64,000 nucleotides of DNA from Lithospermum erythrorhizon (taxonomy: Eukaryota; Streptophyta; Magnoliopsida; Boraginales; Boraginaceae). The notes under the pieces are model-generated. The model was not told where the DNA came from, made no database searches, and saw nothing but the letters and a program-made list of their open reading frames with translations. How positions within the stretch are numbered: position 1 is the first letter of the stretch; each line of letters opens with the position of its first letter. The stretch spans positions 248,001 to 312,000 of the forward strand of contig JADFUC010001357.1 in NCBI GenBank assembly GCA_019722365.1. Reading direction: 5' to 3'. The position numbers were made by a program, and so were the translations under genes. Below, piece by piece: positions 24,402-36,573 of the stretch.

Positions 24402-24985
24402 CATTAAAAACTCTATAAATTAATATTCGATAAATTAATAAATTTTTTAAAATAATAATATATCGCGATCGACTTGAGCAGAGTTAATTTTTAAAAATCG
24501 ATAAAATTAATGAGATAATATTTTGAAAAAATTCTTTTATAATATAAGTCTCAAAAGAAATTATAAATTAATAATTCTTAGAAATTGAAAAAATAATTAT
24601 TCTGGCTTGTGAAAATATATTTCTATAAGAATAGGCGCAATATAAATATTATACTATTGAATTAAACTTATAAAATGTGGAAAGTAGCTACATATTTATA
24701 GTTCTGATAATGAAATAGTATCTTTCAAATAAATTCTTATAACTAATATGAAAATAATTATCTTATTCGCCTTATTATCTTACTTTATGCTACTTATACA
24801 GATGATACATCTTTTGAATCAATTTCAATGAATTTCAAAAGAAGCATCGTATGCTTCGTATTGTTAAAAAACTCTTTAAATTAATAAATTATCCAATTCA
24901 TAGATAAATTGTAAGCTTTCTAAGTAATAAATTTTGTCGTTTCCAACATTATTAATTTATAAAGTTAATTTATAAACTTTTTACT
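24402..24985. mobile_element. Emigrant-like (pogo-type) MITE, 584 bases
   Basis: The left end CATTAAAAACTCTATAAATT and the inverse of the right end CAGTAAAAAGTTTATAAATT match each other. Both match the Emigrant terminal repeat I know from Arabidopsis (CAGTAAAACCTCTATAAATT). TA duplications flank it at 24400-24401 and 24986-24987. No transposase frame was seen inside. Confidence 0.7.
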
Positions 24986-25735
24986 GTATATGTGGTACTC
25001 ATTTTTACGTTACATAGAGTATTGCAATTTTCTTGAAAGATGTTAATGTGCTCCGGTGGACATATACACACAATTCATACGGAGTATTAGTTATTACTCT
25101 TCCGTCTCTATTTACTTATTTATATAGCTTCAAAATATTTTATTAAGAATATAGTAATTTCTTATTTTATTGAAAGAAAATTATAAATAAATGTTAAATA
25201 ATTTTAAAAAGTTTAATATAAAATATTCTGATAAAAAATAAATGATCAATTAAGCAGAGAAATAAAGAAAATTCACCGTGATCAGTAAATAGGAAAATCG
25301 TTATCGAATATCCAACAAATGTAAATTAACCATTTAACGTTTTTACCGGGTTACATATCTATTTACACTACTCAATACTCATCATTTCAAAAATTAAGGC
25401 CATTAATATCAAGTTTTATTCATTTCGTTGTAATATTTTTCAAATTATTTCGTGTCCATAAAAGTTAAAAATATTAATATTTCGTTTTTTTTAAACCGGA
25501 ACTGCATCGTGATTCGTGTGCACGATGAAAAACTCCCGATTCAGTAAATAGACTTTGCTTCTCTCAATGGGGAGTTTGAGGTCGCGCATGAACTTCAGAG
25601 CAACTCAAATCCGCCATTGTCCAAATGACAATTTATTTTCATATTTAATACCATTAAATTGTTCCAAACTCATATCTATAACCATCCATTATGTTTAGAA
25701 TGGGATTAAACACAATTCAAGAACCAAAATAACTA

Positions 25736-26186
25736 CTCCCTCAATCTCAATTTACTTGGAAATTAAAAAATACTCATAAATCCCATAGATTATTCGTTTT
25801 GATTTTTATTCGTTTCTTGAGCTTTTGGCCTTAAATATTTTGTTTGTATTATATAATGCGGTAAGCTATCGATAAAAGCTACATTTCAAACTCTTTTGTT
25901 ATTATATTTTTTATAAACAAGTATTATCTAATAACGAAATATATTTAAGATCGAAAATTAAAAAATTACAATTATAAAAAAAATGAAACGTCTTTGTGAA
26001 ATGAAAAAGATACTTTATTAAGAACTTGATTAATATTATAATATATCCCAAAAAAATACTTTATCCAAAAATATTTATTAAAGAATAAAAAGTAAGAATC
26101 GAAGATAAAGTTGTATTGTTCTACGTGATCAGTAAAAAGCGATAAATTTTTACTAAATGATGTAATTAAATTGAGGCCGGAGGGAA
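25736..26186. mobile_element. Stowaway-type MITE, 451 bases
   Basis: Begins CTCCCTCAATCTCAATTTAC after TA at 25734-25735 and ends GAGGCCGGAGGGAA before TA at 26187-26188. The internal sequence has diverged. Confidence 0.5.
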
Positions 26187-26541
26187 TATTTATCTTTTCA
26201 ACCAACTCTAAATTTCAAGTATCCAACAATCACAATCACAATCAACATCTTTCCATTCTCTTCCCTTGTTTAAAAATTTGAGTTTAAAATGATACACCAA
26301 TATTGAAGGACCAAAAAGACGATAAAATGAGTTTAAAATGATACAACAATATTGGGGAGCTAACACATATACAAACGCCCAGAAGGAGGAAAACAGAAGT
26401 GTTGGGAGTTCCATGAGTAAGAAGATATTGATACCTGCTCCACCATATAAGTGGTCGAGAGCATTAAAATAAATGATTGATTAGATTACCATGTAAGATA
26501 TTGATCAAAATAATGCATTCAGAAGCGCAATGCATACCGAT

Positions 26542-26696
26542 ACAAATGAAAAGTTCCAGAGCCAAATTCATACAACACCATTTTGATAGGAACAAAATGA
26601 AAAGTCCAGAGCCAAATTCATAACAAACTATTTTGATAAGAAACAAAATGAAAAGTTCCAGAGCCAATTTCATCGAACACAGTTTCGATAGGAACA
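26542..26696. repeat. Minisatellite, three units of about 52 bases
   Basis: Three tandem imperfect copies containing AATGAAAAGTTCCAGAGCCA and a TTTTGATA(A/G)GAAC tail. It lies in a non-coding spacer. Confidence 0.85.
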
Positions 26697-27468
26697 CAGC
26701 AGAAAACATAAACGCAGCAAAAATAAGGCAATCGTTGGAGATTCTTTTCAAGAGAGATCCAATTAAGAGACAAACTAATCAAAATGTTCTCACGCTGAAG
26801 TTACTTAAAAAAAGATAATTCAAAATTTGGTATTTGGTTACTATGCTCCTGAACTACATGCAGGCCACAGTTCAAATCCTGCAACACAAGTAAAGAGGGA
26901 AGGAAATCAGATGAGTGGAAAGCTGGGCATGGTTGCATGCATGTACCACACAAATAAACATAATATAATAGTGCAAGTCCAAAATCAGCTTGAGCTCAAA
27001 TTGACCTATAGTAACATGTTTAATAATCTGAAAGCTTTATCTGAAAGACGGATATTCAAGAGAAACAAACTTCTGTAAGTTGCAGTCTTTAATTAGTTAA
27101 CTACTTAAAACTAGAATACCAATTTTAATCTCACAACTAAAGTGTAAAACTCAACACATATAGACAAGTTTTTTGGGATATGAAATGGTTTGATCTATTT
27201 CCAACTACAACTTACAACCAATAAAATTAAGTGTTTGGCATGATATAAAAAACACAAATGTTATGAACCAAAAGAATCTGAAATGACCTCAGTCCTCAAG
27301 TACCAATTGAATAAAATCCAAATGAATAAGTATCCATTGATTTAAAACATAAACAATAACTCCAAGTAGGTGTCCTTCACAATTGACTTATAAATCTTGG
27401 ATATCATTATTTTATAACCGTATGGTAATATTTCCATGCATAACAGTTTAAAAAAAGAAAAACAAACC

Positions 27469-28591
27469 TCAAATATTGCTGGGGTACATAGAAGACCACT
27501 ACTCTAGCTCCTGCAAAGGAGCACAGAAACATTCCATGAACAATATTACAACATTTTTTTTACAGAGGTGCGAACTACAGAAAAAAAAATTATTTTTACC
27601 ATGGCTTTGGGTGGAAGGTTAGACTTGAACTTAGCACGAACAACACCGGTGTTACCATGAGGCCTACAAACCTTACCCCAAATGCATCGGTAGTGTGAAT
27701 TATCCTTCTTTGTTTTGGCCTTGTATATGTAAGCCATCTTCTTCCCTAAGTACCATGCTACATCCTCCTTGGTATTCACTCCCTCAATCTGCACCAAGGA
27801 TGTGTTTGGATACTGGTTCGACTTGGACCTACATTATAAATTACCATCTTTAAAATTCCGACATCATATTGAGAGAAATTTACTCATGGAAATGAAGTTA
27901 CATCTAATTGCCAACAAAAAAGAAAATGAAAATACACCCTATCCCACAAAGATTGTCCAGTCTAATTTTCAATGGTCAAATTAACAAACTTTGTAATCTT
28001 AACTGACACACATATCAAAACTATCATTTTAATAATAAATTACACTAAAAATACTAACAATTTATATATTTTCACCAAATATCATACTAACATATATAAA
28101 GATACTTAATTTAAAACTTAAAAAGTCAAGCATCAAACTCAAAACTGGACAATCATTTTGGGATGCAGGGAGGAGCAAACATACTTCCAATTAACAAATT
28201 AACTACATATTTAATAAATTTCTGAATTCGACATGCAACATTGTCAAGATGACAAATTTAGACATTTAATCTCTATACTGAATACATTAAAATATTCACA
28301 ACTCTAAAACCATCCAATTAATTTCAATTAAATCCAAATCCAATACAACTACCCAAACAAAAGTATCATTTGGTTACCTTTTGTATCCAAGAACTGTTCC
28401 ACGAGTATATAGCCTACATAACAAAAAACCCAACATTTATTAATACAAAAATGTGACAAAAAACATGTATTTTTATGCATATATATAATCAGATGTATAC
28501 ATCAATATAGGTGTATAAAACAGTATATAATATATAAAATTGTCCCAAAATAAATGTACCTAACACGTTGTCCTTGACGACCCTTCACCAT
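27469..28591 (-). CDS. RPL35A: 60S ribosomal protein eL33 (L35a)
   Basis: Four exons: 28560-28591 ([11 protein letters not shown]), 28378-28413 ([12 protein letters not shown]), 27600-27828 and 27469-27510. The first three join in phase for 99 codons and include the family core [20 protein letters not shown] and [13 protein letters not shown]. The usual length is 112 residues and the fourth exon would complete it. It is a structural protein of the large ribosomal subunit. The end is irregular. Exon 3 closes with ATG|GTAAAA, and joining it to GAGCTAGAGTAG gives a stop after three codons. One G appears missing at the junction and one T extra before ATGTACCCCAGC (the family C-terminus MYPSNI). 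The two shifts cancel in length. This is either a decayed paralogue or two sequencing errors. Confidence 0.88.
27935..28172. mobile_element. Stowaway-type MITE in eL33 intron 2
   Basis: Begins CACCCTATCCCACAAAGATT after TA at 27933-27934 and ends CATTTTGGGATGCAGGGAG. It shares internal sequence (GACAATCATTTTGGGAT) with the copy at 1502-1732, so they belong to one family. The right TA is lost. Confidence 0.6.
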
Positions 28592-28870
28592 TGTTGTTTG
28601 CTGAAGCTTAAAGTGAGCTGTGAAGACAAAATCAGAAACCCTAATTTTTTATAATTGGTGGGGATTATATGTTGGGTTTATAGAACTGGACAATTATTTT
28701 TGGATAAGTTGAGTACTAGATTAGGACAAGGTCCATTTAACTAATTGGACATGGAACATGGACTGACCTGTGTAAGATAAGTGGGCTGGACTGACCCATA
28801 AACTATTGTATTCTCGATGCTCGTTTTGACATCGGAAGTTGGCTTCAAAAATCGAAATTGTTTGTGTCAA

Positions 28871-28975
28871 TTCATGTAGTTGTTTCAATATTACCTAGAA
28901 GAGTCTGTATTCATGTAGTTGTTTCGATATTAACTAGAGAAGAGTCTGCATTCATGTAGTTGTTTTACTATTAAG
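28871..28975. repeat. Tandem repeat, about 42 bases, 2.5 copies
   Basis: The block ATTCATGTAGTTGTTTC followed by ATATTA and AGAAGAGTCTG occurs two and a half times in a row with few differences. Confidence 0.8.
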
Positions 28976-29290
28976 TACGACATGAGTTAAGAGGGCATTT
29001 GAGTATGTAGTAGAGCTAAGAAGTGACTGATCACCACCCTTAAAATATCGACGTATCTATTCACTAAGTATTGCTTAGAAGTGCTTTTAAGATAATAATG
29101 GTTTCAACTATTGCATCATGGGAATGAGAAGCTCTATAAATACCTAAGTACCATCGGATAGAGGGCTAACACTGTTTAAGAAAATTATGATTGCACAAGG
29201 ATTGATTGATGTTTCTCATATTTGATTTCCTAGCTAAAGTTATTTGGTTTGTTTCCGTTTTCAACACCAGTGTCCTACAATTATGTTATA

Positions 29291-29468
29291 CTCCCTTAGT
29301 CTCATGTTCAGTCTTGAAAGATCAAAATTAACAAACATTTTAGCTTTAGTTGACACACAGAATTTTGATTTGAATCAAAGTCATTATATTAATAATTAAG
29401 AAAATTGAAAGACATTTCATTCAATATAACTTTCATCAAATGTTATACTCCACGGGCGGTGGAGGTAG
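29291..29468. mobile_element. Stowaway-type MITE, 178 bases
   Basis: Begins CTCCCTTAGTCTCATGTTC after TA and ends GGGCGGTGGAGGTAG before TA. The internal part carries TCAAAATTAACAAACATTTT as in related copies. Confidence 0.55.
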
Positions 29469-32045
29469 TAATAGTAACTCGTTAGGTATTCTTAAAGATC
29501 TTATTAGGGCATAACTAGTTCGGTTTGACTGATTTTTCTACAATGAAACATTACTTAATGGTCGTCTAGTAATGTCGATTTTTGGATCGGTATAAGTGCC
29601 TCCCTCCATTATCCTAAATGTAAGAGAGATTTTCCCAAAATAGAAATCCCTTAAATGGTTCTCATTTTGAGCAAATCATGACTCATAAAAATTATCAATT
29701 CAGAAAGGTATTCAAATTTGCAAAAATAATATTCCCTTGCTAATTTCCACCAATTTTCACCTCAATATTCATCAATTCAACTCAATTTTTGGCAGGATAA
29801 TTATTAACTATGTTAGAATCAATTTGGTGAATTTTCGATTTTTATCGAATTTAATTAAGAATTGTATTCGTGAATTTACTTTCCCGGTCGTATAAAAAAT
29901 GGCTAATTTGGGCGTGAATGTCATTTGGTGGTGGATTGTCAATTTGTATCACGGATTGGGTGGTTAGGGTTCTTAATTTCGATTTGGAATTAGGGTTTTG
30001 TGGCTTTTTATTTAGACGATTAGAACCCATTTCATTGAACATTGATTGAAATTATGCTGCCCAACAATTTGGTCGGCATGCTTCGGTGGAGGCACGTATT
30101 GTTATAGTGGTGTGGGTAATTGATGCGGATTAGACTGATGCTACGGTTTAGTTTCAATTGGTAATTCTTTAACTGAAGTCTTATTCTCCAGCTGAATTGA
30201 ACATTAACATTTTCATTTAGGGCGGTGTCTTTGCGGTTTCTTGGTTTTTGATGAGTGAGGCGGTTTTTTAATTCCCGGCGAATTAGGATTTTCAGTGGGT
30301 TTTGCGATTTAGAACTTTCAACTTTTCCAATCGGTGCTTTCAATCCATCCTTTAGGGGTTTAATTTGAAAGTTAACGTCGTGATTAAGAGGTATTGCGAG
30401 AGTTTTTCGGATTTGGTAGGATTGGAGGCGGATTTTTGTATTTGATTTTAGGGTTTCTTGGTGGTGGTATTTGGGGTTCGGGTTTTAGGGTTGTTTTGAT
30501 ATTTTCTTCGGTGCTGGGTAGAATAACTCGATTAGGACTTATCTTAACCACTCGCTCATGAGTTTCAACTTATTTCTTTGTGGTGTTGGTTGATTTGTGC
30601 CCAATTGTTAGGGTTTCGGATTTTGGGGTTGGGCGCTTTCCACTTCTGATTGGGGTTAATTTTCTCTTGATTCTGTAAGTGCGGCCATAGAAGTGGGTTG
30701 TGGGCTGCGTTCTTGTTGGGGAGATTCATAATTGGAGGTGAAAGAACGTTTTCAATTCAAAATTCCGAGGAGTTCTCTTTGATTAAATGTTGGGTTTAAT
30801 TATTGCCTCACAATCATTGTGTTATTGTTTAATTCAGTTATTTGGGTGTTTTTTCTGGTTTTGATTAGTTTATGTTATTATTTTATGTGTTTTTTAGATT
30901 CGAAGGCCCAAGCTTTTTCTTGTTTATCTTTGTGTTGGGGGTTAATTGTCTTTCGAGGTGGGGGGTTGAGGGAGTTTTTGTTGTTTTCTTGTTGTTTGAT
31001 GCGAGGTTGCGAGGGGTTGTTCTTTGCGTTAGGTGGTGTGGCTGGTTTTGGCCGGTTGGTGGTTTTGTGGGTTTTAGAGGCTGCGAACATTTGTTTCCCA
31101 TAAGGAGGGCTAGTGCGTAGAGTTTTAATAACTTTTGGCCAAGGGGGGTGGTGGTGTGAAACCTAAGAGTGTCGGCTGGTTTGGGGCGAGGGCGTGAGGG
31201 TATAAGCTGGTATAGGGCTTTTGTTTAGGTTGGAGGATCGCGTTGAAGAGGATAATTCGGGATTGACTAGCGATGTGTGGGCCGGTACTAAGGAGGTGGA
31301 TGGAACTATGTTGGGGTTGAACTCACAGGGTGGATGAGTTTTCCCCGCTTTAGTGAATTCCGGTTGTAAATGGAATCTAAGAAAGTGAGAACATGGAGTG
31401 GGCAAAAAAGGCAACCTTGTCTTCTTCCACCAGAAGCAGTATAAAGGAATGCCGGGGAATTTGAACTTCTTCTTGAATAGCGAAAATCTGCGGATCAGGG
31501 GATCAAAAATTTGGTTCACAACTTAGAATTAGCGTCTTTTGGCAACTCACGGGGGCTTAGGCCTTTTAGTGGTGGACTCTTGTATTGATGGGGGTGATGG
31601 CCCGGCACGCACCGTTTTGGAAAAATCGGAAATACGAATATGGTTAGGACCGCTAATTGATGACGATGCTTTCATGCATCTCAAGTGCTTGCTAGCTTGG
31701 GACTTGGTATGGAGGGGCTCTTTGATGATGAGGTGGCGGGTGCTACTCTTTTCCGGGATGTGTTGGATACTACTGAGGCTCGGTTGGATAATGACATTGC
31801 TGGGTGCTTCTTGGGGTGGAGTAGGAGTTCTCGGAGGAGTTCTTTGTTGAGGGTCCATGCAGGACCTTGGGTCTTCAGGTGCTCGAAGAGGTCTTCTTTG
31901 AGTTGAGCTTGTATGTGGCTACTGCTATACTTGACCAAAGCGAGGCCAGGAGCAGCGGCCACAAAAAGCGTTGAAGTCCTCTTCCCGAAGTAGAAACGAA
32001 CTAGCTTGCTAAGGGGATGAGACTTGACCGTATTGAGTCGAGGGG

Positions 32046-32420
32046 CAGGTGATTGTGATAGAAGAGGAGGATGAGGCCCCGATTGATTCCAACAGGGTTT
32101 ACTTGATTGGTTGTTTTCTTACAGTATATTTCTGCAGAGCTGGCGGTAAGGATGTCACCCGGCGTGGGGGAGTTAGAGTGAAGATCACCGCTATTTCAAG
32201 GGATGGACTATCTTCCGGTTCCATTCTGAGGAGGACAAGGACAAGGTCTTCATCGATGGGCCCTACATGATCATGGGAGAGAGACGCATGGCAAGCATAT
32301 TCACGAGATAAGTTAGGAATCTGATCGAGATCTGGAATGGCGAGTGGGCTTCAGTTAGTAGGGCGACCTCTACTGTTTGATCGATGCGTGAGGAGATCAC
32401 AGGAGGCTTCACATCTTGCC
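32046..32420 (+). pseudogene. LINE ORF1 relic (DUF4283-like, gag-type)
   Basis: The translation contains NRVYLIGCFLT, then GGKDVTRRGG, and then, in another frame, GPYMIMGERR. These match the order of motifs in the DUF4283 region found at the start of plant L1 ORF1 proteins, which bind nucleic acid and package the element RNA. Reading shifts frame repeatedly, and both ends are unclear. Confidence 0.5.
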
Positions 32421-33059
32421 GGATTAAGTGAGGAGTAGACATGAGATGTGCCCCAGATACATGAGTTCAGTTAAATGCTTCCGGGGGTGTCATTCGCTTG
32501 AGAGGGTTTCTTATGAGGACTTTAGCAGTTTTTGCAGCAGCGTAGTCGTTTGGGGACCGTTATGAGATACCCTGATTCAGGAGAGAGAGAGAGAGAGTGC
32601 CGTATGAAGTGCCATAGGGAGGGTGAGTAGTGTGACGGGGAAACAAATCTCGGGTTGCCCTCGATTCGATTTGCCGCAATTGGTTGAGGATCAGGTGCTC
32701 AGTGATGTTGAGAGGAGGGTATGGATCGGTTATGCAGCTGATGTGGTAGTGATCTATCAAGGGATTTATACAGTGGGCATGATTAATGGGAGGAGGTGAG
32801 GGGCTAAATCCCGAGGCTGCCGACTCCGCCTCACATGTTTGATTCGTCGAGAGGAGGCATTTACCATTACGAGTTTAGGAGTTTACGACCCATTTCCCGG
32901 ATAAGTGTTAAGTGTTAGAGCAGTTATGGTCATCTTGATTCCTCTTCTCTTTCGATAATTCGGTGGATGCGAGGAGATTTATGATGATTCGCCGAAGGGG
33001 GTCTTTCCTCTCGAGGTCATAACAACGAGGAGGTTTCCAAATCCCTTTGGTTGATCGGT

Positions 33060-36000
33060 AAGGGATTCTTCTTTGGAATGTTCGGGTTACCGGTAGGGCC
33101 TCGGATCTGCCTTTCTTATCTGGTGTTGGAATTTCGTGAAAGTATGAGGAATAAGTTATTTGTCTTCTTTGTGACTAAATGTGATTGACCGTGATTTGAT
33201 TTTTTGTTGCTATGAGAATCCTCTCGTGGGAGTCTTCTACTATCCGGGTCATTTGATGTTCTTGAAGTGAGTGACCAACAACTGAAGCCTTTTTGCCCAG
33301 TCGGATTCTTAGTGACTGTTATTTGTTTATGGCTACTTACGTTTATCCCACATTCTGATTGTTTCCCACATAATAGATTTATCGGAGTACCTTACTTAGT
33401 TAGATTGTTCGATTCGTCACCTTAGATTGTCTTAGGGGATTTCAGTATTTCCTCTCCCCCAAGGACAAAGCGAGAGAGGATAAACGGCAGCATTATCTCG
33501 CCGTGATGCGGGAAAGAGGTTTGTGATAATACGAGAGTTTAATTGGATGCTCGCTTCTTTGGAGTTCTTTTTATACTTGGAATAATGGATCCCTTTGGTC
33601 AGCTTCGATCAATTGATGATAAATCCCATAATGAGTGGCTTTGGGTGATGTCGCCTTTGCGAAGTTGCTTTTATGGTGCCCTCTTGATCATTTGCCTGTT
33701 GCTTTGCCGCAGTGTCCACTTTCGGAAGCGGTTCCGTTCTTTTAAATTTTATAATATGTGGCTCAAACATCCCTCTTTTCTTGAGTTGGATTACGCTTGG
33801 GAGGCAAGAGATCCGGGGGGCGGCCCGATATGTGTTATATGGGAAAGCTGGTGTTGAAGAAGCCTCTTGGGCTGAATAGAGATGAGTTTCGAGTATTTTG
33901 ACAAAATATCGAGGGTAAAGGCTTTAAGGATGCTACTATCAACGGATGGATTACTCGGATGATTGATTTGAAGGAGGAGGTTAGGGTGCTCGAGGCGGAA
34001 TTTCTTATGCGGGCCGATGGGGGACTTCTTTAGCGGCAGGGTGTACTCATCTAAGTTTGAGAGGATCGAAGCACCAAGTATTTCCATATCGCAGTAGAGA
34101 AATAGAACAAGCGGAAGAAGCTGTATCGATTATTTGGTCAAGGGGGATGGTATTAGACCGCTTCCAAGGGAGAAAGTGACATTTCTCTTTGAGTGGATTT
34201 GCCCCGGCTGGGTTGATGGGGCTAGCACCCGTCGAGCCGATTAACTTGGATGTCTTGAGGCTTGACACTTAGTGGAGACGGATTTTGAACTACGCTTAGG
34301 CGCTCTAGTTTACGTTGAGGGTGGAATGGGCCCTATTTGACATTAAGGGATGAGAGGGCTCTGAATGCAGATGGGTTTACTATGACCTTTTTTAGAAGAG
34401 TAACAAGGATCTTATTCGAGGATGTGGTGGAGAGGTCGAGAGTTACACTCTTCAGTGATTGTAGGCAAATGAACCATTACCATAATTGCTTTTATCCGAA
34501 GGCAGACCATGATCGGGTGTAGAACTTCGGCTTTGTGGGTGTGCGAATGTTGTGTATAAGATGCGTCAACAAAATTTTGGCGGCGCGTGGAGGCATCTTC
34601 ACAGCCTCGTTGATAAGAGTCGAGGTGCTTTAGTTTGTGGACGAAGTTTGGTTGATGATGTATTTTTAGGCGAGAGATTGTTAGAATGCAGGTGTTCTTA
34701 GGACTTTGCTCGTGTCCTTGCGTTGAGACCTCAGGAAGGCATAGCAATCTTGTCTTGGGAGTTTTGGAGAGGCTGTCTTGCTGAGGGGCCTCGACTTTCC
34801 AAAGGTATTTGTTGGATGGGTGATGGAGTGTGTTACGACTGCTTCATACTCGGTTTCCATTAATGGGGAGATGCATGGGCACTTTCCGGGTCGTCGGGGT
34901 TTTGAGATATAGGGGATCTATGTCATTCTTTGTTCTTCTACGCTTTAGAGTACTTCTCCGGACATGCGGTCAGGCTGCTTCCCGGTTGCCTTTCATCAGA
35001 TGTATAGGGAGGTGGAGATCGCTCATATTGCTTTGTGATGATCTCGTACTTTTCTCACAGGGGAATATCTCTTGGGTATTTCTTGGGCTAACATGTCGTT
35101 TGGAGGCTGATATTACGGACTTGGTCGGCTCTGCTAAGTCCGGTGTTTATTTAAACTGTGGTGAAGGGACCTAAAGAAGATCTATTTGGCTTGGTTGGTT
35201 TTAGGAGGAGCACCTTTCGGTTCATTATCTTAGGATTTCTCTGAACCCTCTAAGTTATACATTACTGGGTTCGCCTACAATTGGCCGCTCTGGTATATTC
35301 GGCGGTGAACCTTTCTCTTTCTTATGCGGGCCGGCTCGAGCTGATTAGTTCCGTTATTCAGGGGGGGTTGAGTTTAAACCGTGCTTATCCCATTCGTCCT
35401 GCCATTGTCTCCAAAATCATCTCACTTTGTACTTCCTTTCTTTGTGTTGGGGTAAGCGAAAGTGAAATTTGAAGATATTTGTGCTCCGAAGGATGAGGGG
35501 CCTTGAGTCTTGGGATGTTTAGACTTGGAGTGCACTCTTACAGCGATGCTTTCTGGTAGACTTCGCTTTCGATCTTTGAATCCTGCAGGTTCAGTGGGTT
35601 CATGAGAATTATTTGAAGGGAGTCTCGATTTGGGATTATGTCAAGCGTCGGAAAGACTCCCTCTTGATGTGGAGTTTGTGTGACCTCCGGGATACCTTGA
35701 TTCTTTGCGTATGGTGAGTCGTCTTTGAGGCCACGTTGCGGGTTTGGAGGGTTGTTGTGTGGGGGTAAATTGGTTTCTAAACTGGTTTATGAGAAACTTC
35801 AGATGCCCCGTGTTAAGAGGCCTTGGATGTCAACTATTTGGAAGGTTCATTCCCCCTAAATTTTCTTTGTTGTTTGGTTGGCTTGAAGGGACAGGTTAGC
35901 AGTGAAGAGCCGAGGCTCCGTTCTTGGACTGGAGGATACATTGTGTTTGCGGAGTCTCCCCGGGTCGGACATCATCTCTTCTTTAAATTTGCCCATTTAC

Positions 36001-36140
36001 TTGTGCGTTTGGAAGGTCATCGAGATAATGGCTTGGTATTGGAGGGACATGTCATTATCATTTCTTTCGTCAGTGAATCTTTGAAGGAGTACAAAGATGC
36101 GTCAGGTTTAAGGCGTCCCGGTCTTTTAACATTGGACTAA
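33060..36140 (+). pseudogene. LINE ORF2 relic (endonuclease and reverse transcriptase)
   Basis: Pieces line up in the order of plant L1 ORF2. The endonuclease start is near 33070-33180, then LSPKDKARED near 33460 and FKFYNMWLKHPSFLEL near 33745. RT pieces are RALNADGFTMTFF near 34360, VGWVMECVTTASYSVSINGE near 34820 and CDDLVLFSQGNIS near 35035, the last being the catalytic box where FADD is expected. LSYAGRLELISSVIQGG is near 35320. The zinc-binding C-terminal part is near 35820-36140. ORF2 normally nicks target DNA and copies the element RNA. Many stops and frameshifts make it non-functional. Confidence 0.75.
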
Positions 36141-36164
36141 GTGATGTGTTCATGAGGGGGGTGC

Positions 36165-36573
36165 TCGCGTTGTATTCTTTTCGTAATCGAGTTTTGTCCC
36201 CAAATTGGGTTTTTTTCACGATAAGGTTTAATGAGGCAACATTATAAGCATATGTTGAATGTCTTGTCTTTTCATTATTTTGGATTTTTTATCATACGGG
36301 TTTTTAGAAGGTTTAACGAGACATATTTTAGTTAATTAGACATCAAAGGAGAGTGTTATGGAAATATTATATTATTGGATGTCTTACCAATGGAAATAGA
36401 TAGCATTTTGCAAGAAGAATGAGCTTGATGAGCAATCAATTAGTTTACTTATTTAGAGATTAAATGATACCTTATTATTATCTTGGAAATCTATAATATA
36501 AATTTCGTTGTATTGTATTGATGAGAAGCTTGATAAAATCATCGCAAATTCTCTCTCTTATATTTGCAATACA
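36165..36573 (+). mobile_element. Copia 3' end: untranslated region, polypurine tract, LTR
   Basis: The stretch GTTTTGTCCCCAAATTGGGT followed by TTAATGAGGCAAC is the characteristic 3' region of many plant Copia elements. It is followed by CAAAGGAGAG, a polypurine-like tract, and then TGTTATGGAAATATTATAT, taken as the LTR start at about 36356. The LTR seems to end near TTGCAATACA. The rest of this element is missing, so it is a 3' fragment beside the LINE. Confidence 0.55.

Larger units (their letters stand above)
22265..27468. other. AT-rich intergenic region with several MITEs
   Basis: No supported gene in about 5 kb. It holds the MITEs listed separately and one GC-rich block at about 23580-23650 (CGTCGGCCAGGTGGCCGGCG) that is related in style to 63690-63760. 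A short Stowaway-like start also occurs near 25098 (CTCTTCCGTCTCTATTTAC). The part next to 22265 should contain the UCP promoter. Confidence 0.45.
28592..29890. other. Spacer between eL33 and the LINE
   Basis: The part next to 28592 should be the eL33 promoter. A tandem repeat and a MITE are listed separately. Another Stowaway-like start (CTCCCTCCATTATCC) occurs near 29602. No gene was recognised. Confidence 0.4.
29890..36165 (+). mobile_element. L1-type LINE retrotransposon, degenerate
   Basis: A plus-strand non-LTR element about 6.2 kb long. A G-rich leader (about 29.9-31.5 kb) is followed by an ORF1 relic and by an ORF2 relic with endonuclease, reverse transcriptase and zinc-binding C-terminal parts. 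All frames are broken by stops and shifts. The 5' border is estimated from the change in base composition. The 3' border is placed where Copia-like sequence begins. No target duplication was found. Confidence 0.75.

Noticed and set aside
26850..26890. tRNA-like B-box (AGTTCAAATCC) that could mark a tRNA or SINE
   Set aside because: No A-box, cloverleaf pairing or flanking duplication could be made out.
30872..31120. Plus- and minus-strand frames of 70 to 95 codons
   Set aside because: They fall in the G-rich leader of the LINE, overlap each other in four frames, and match no ORF1 motif.
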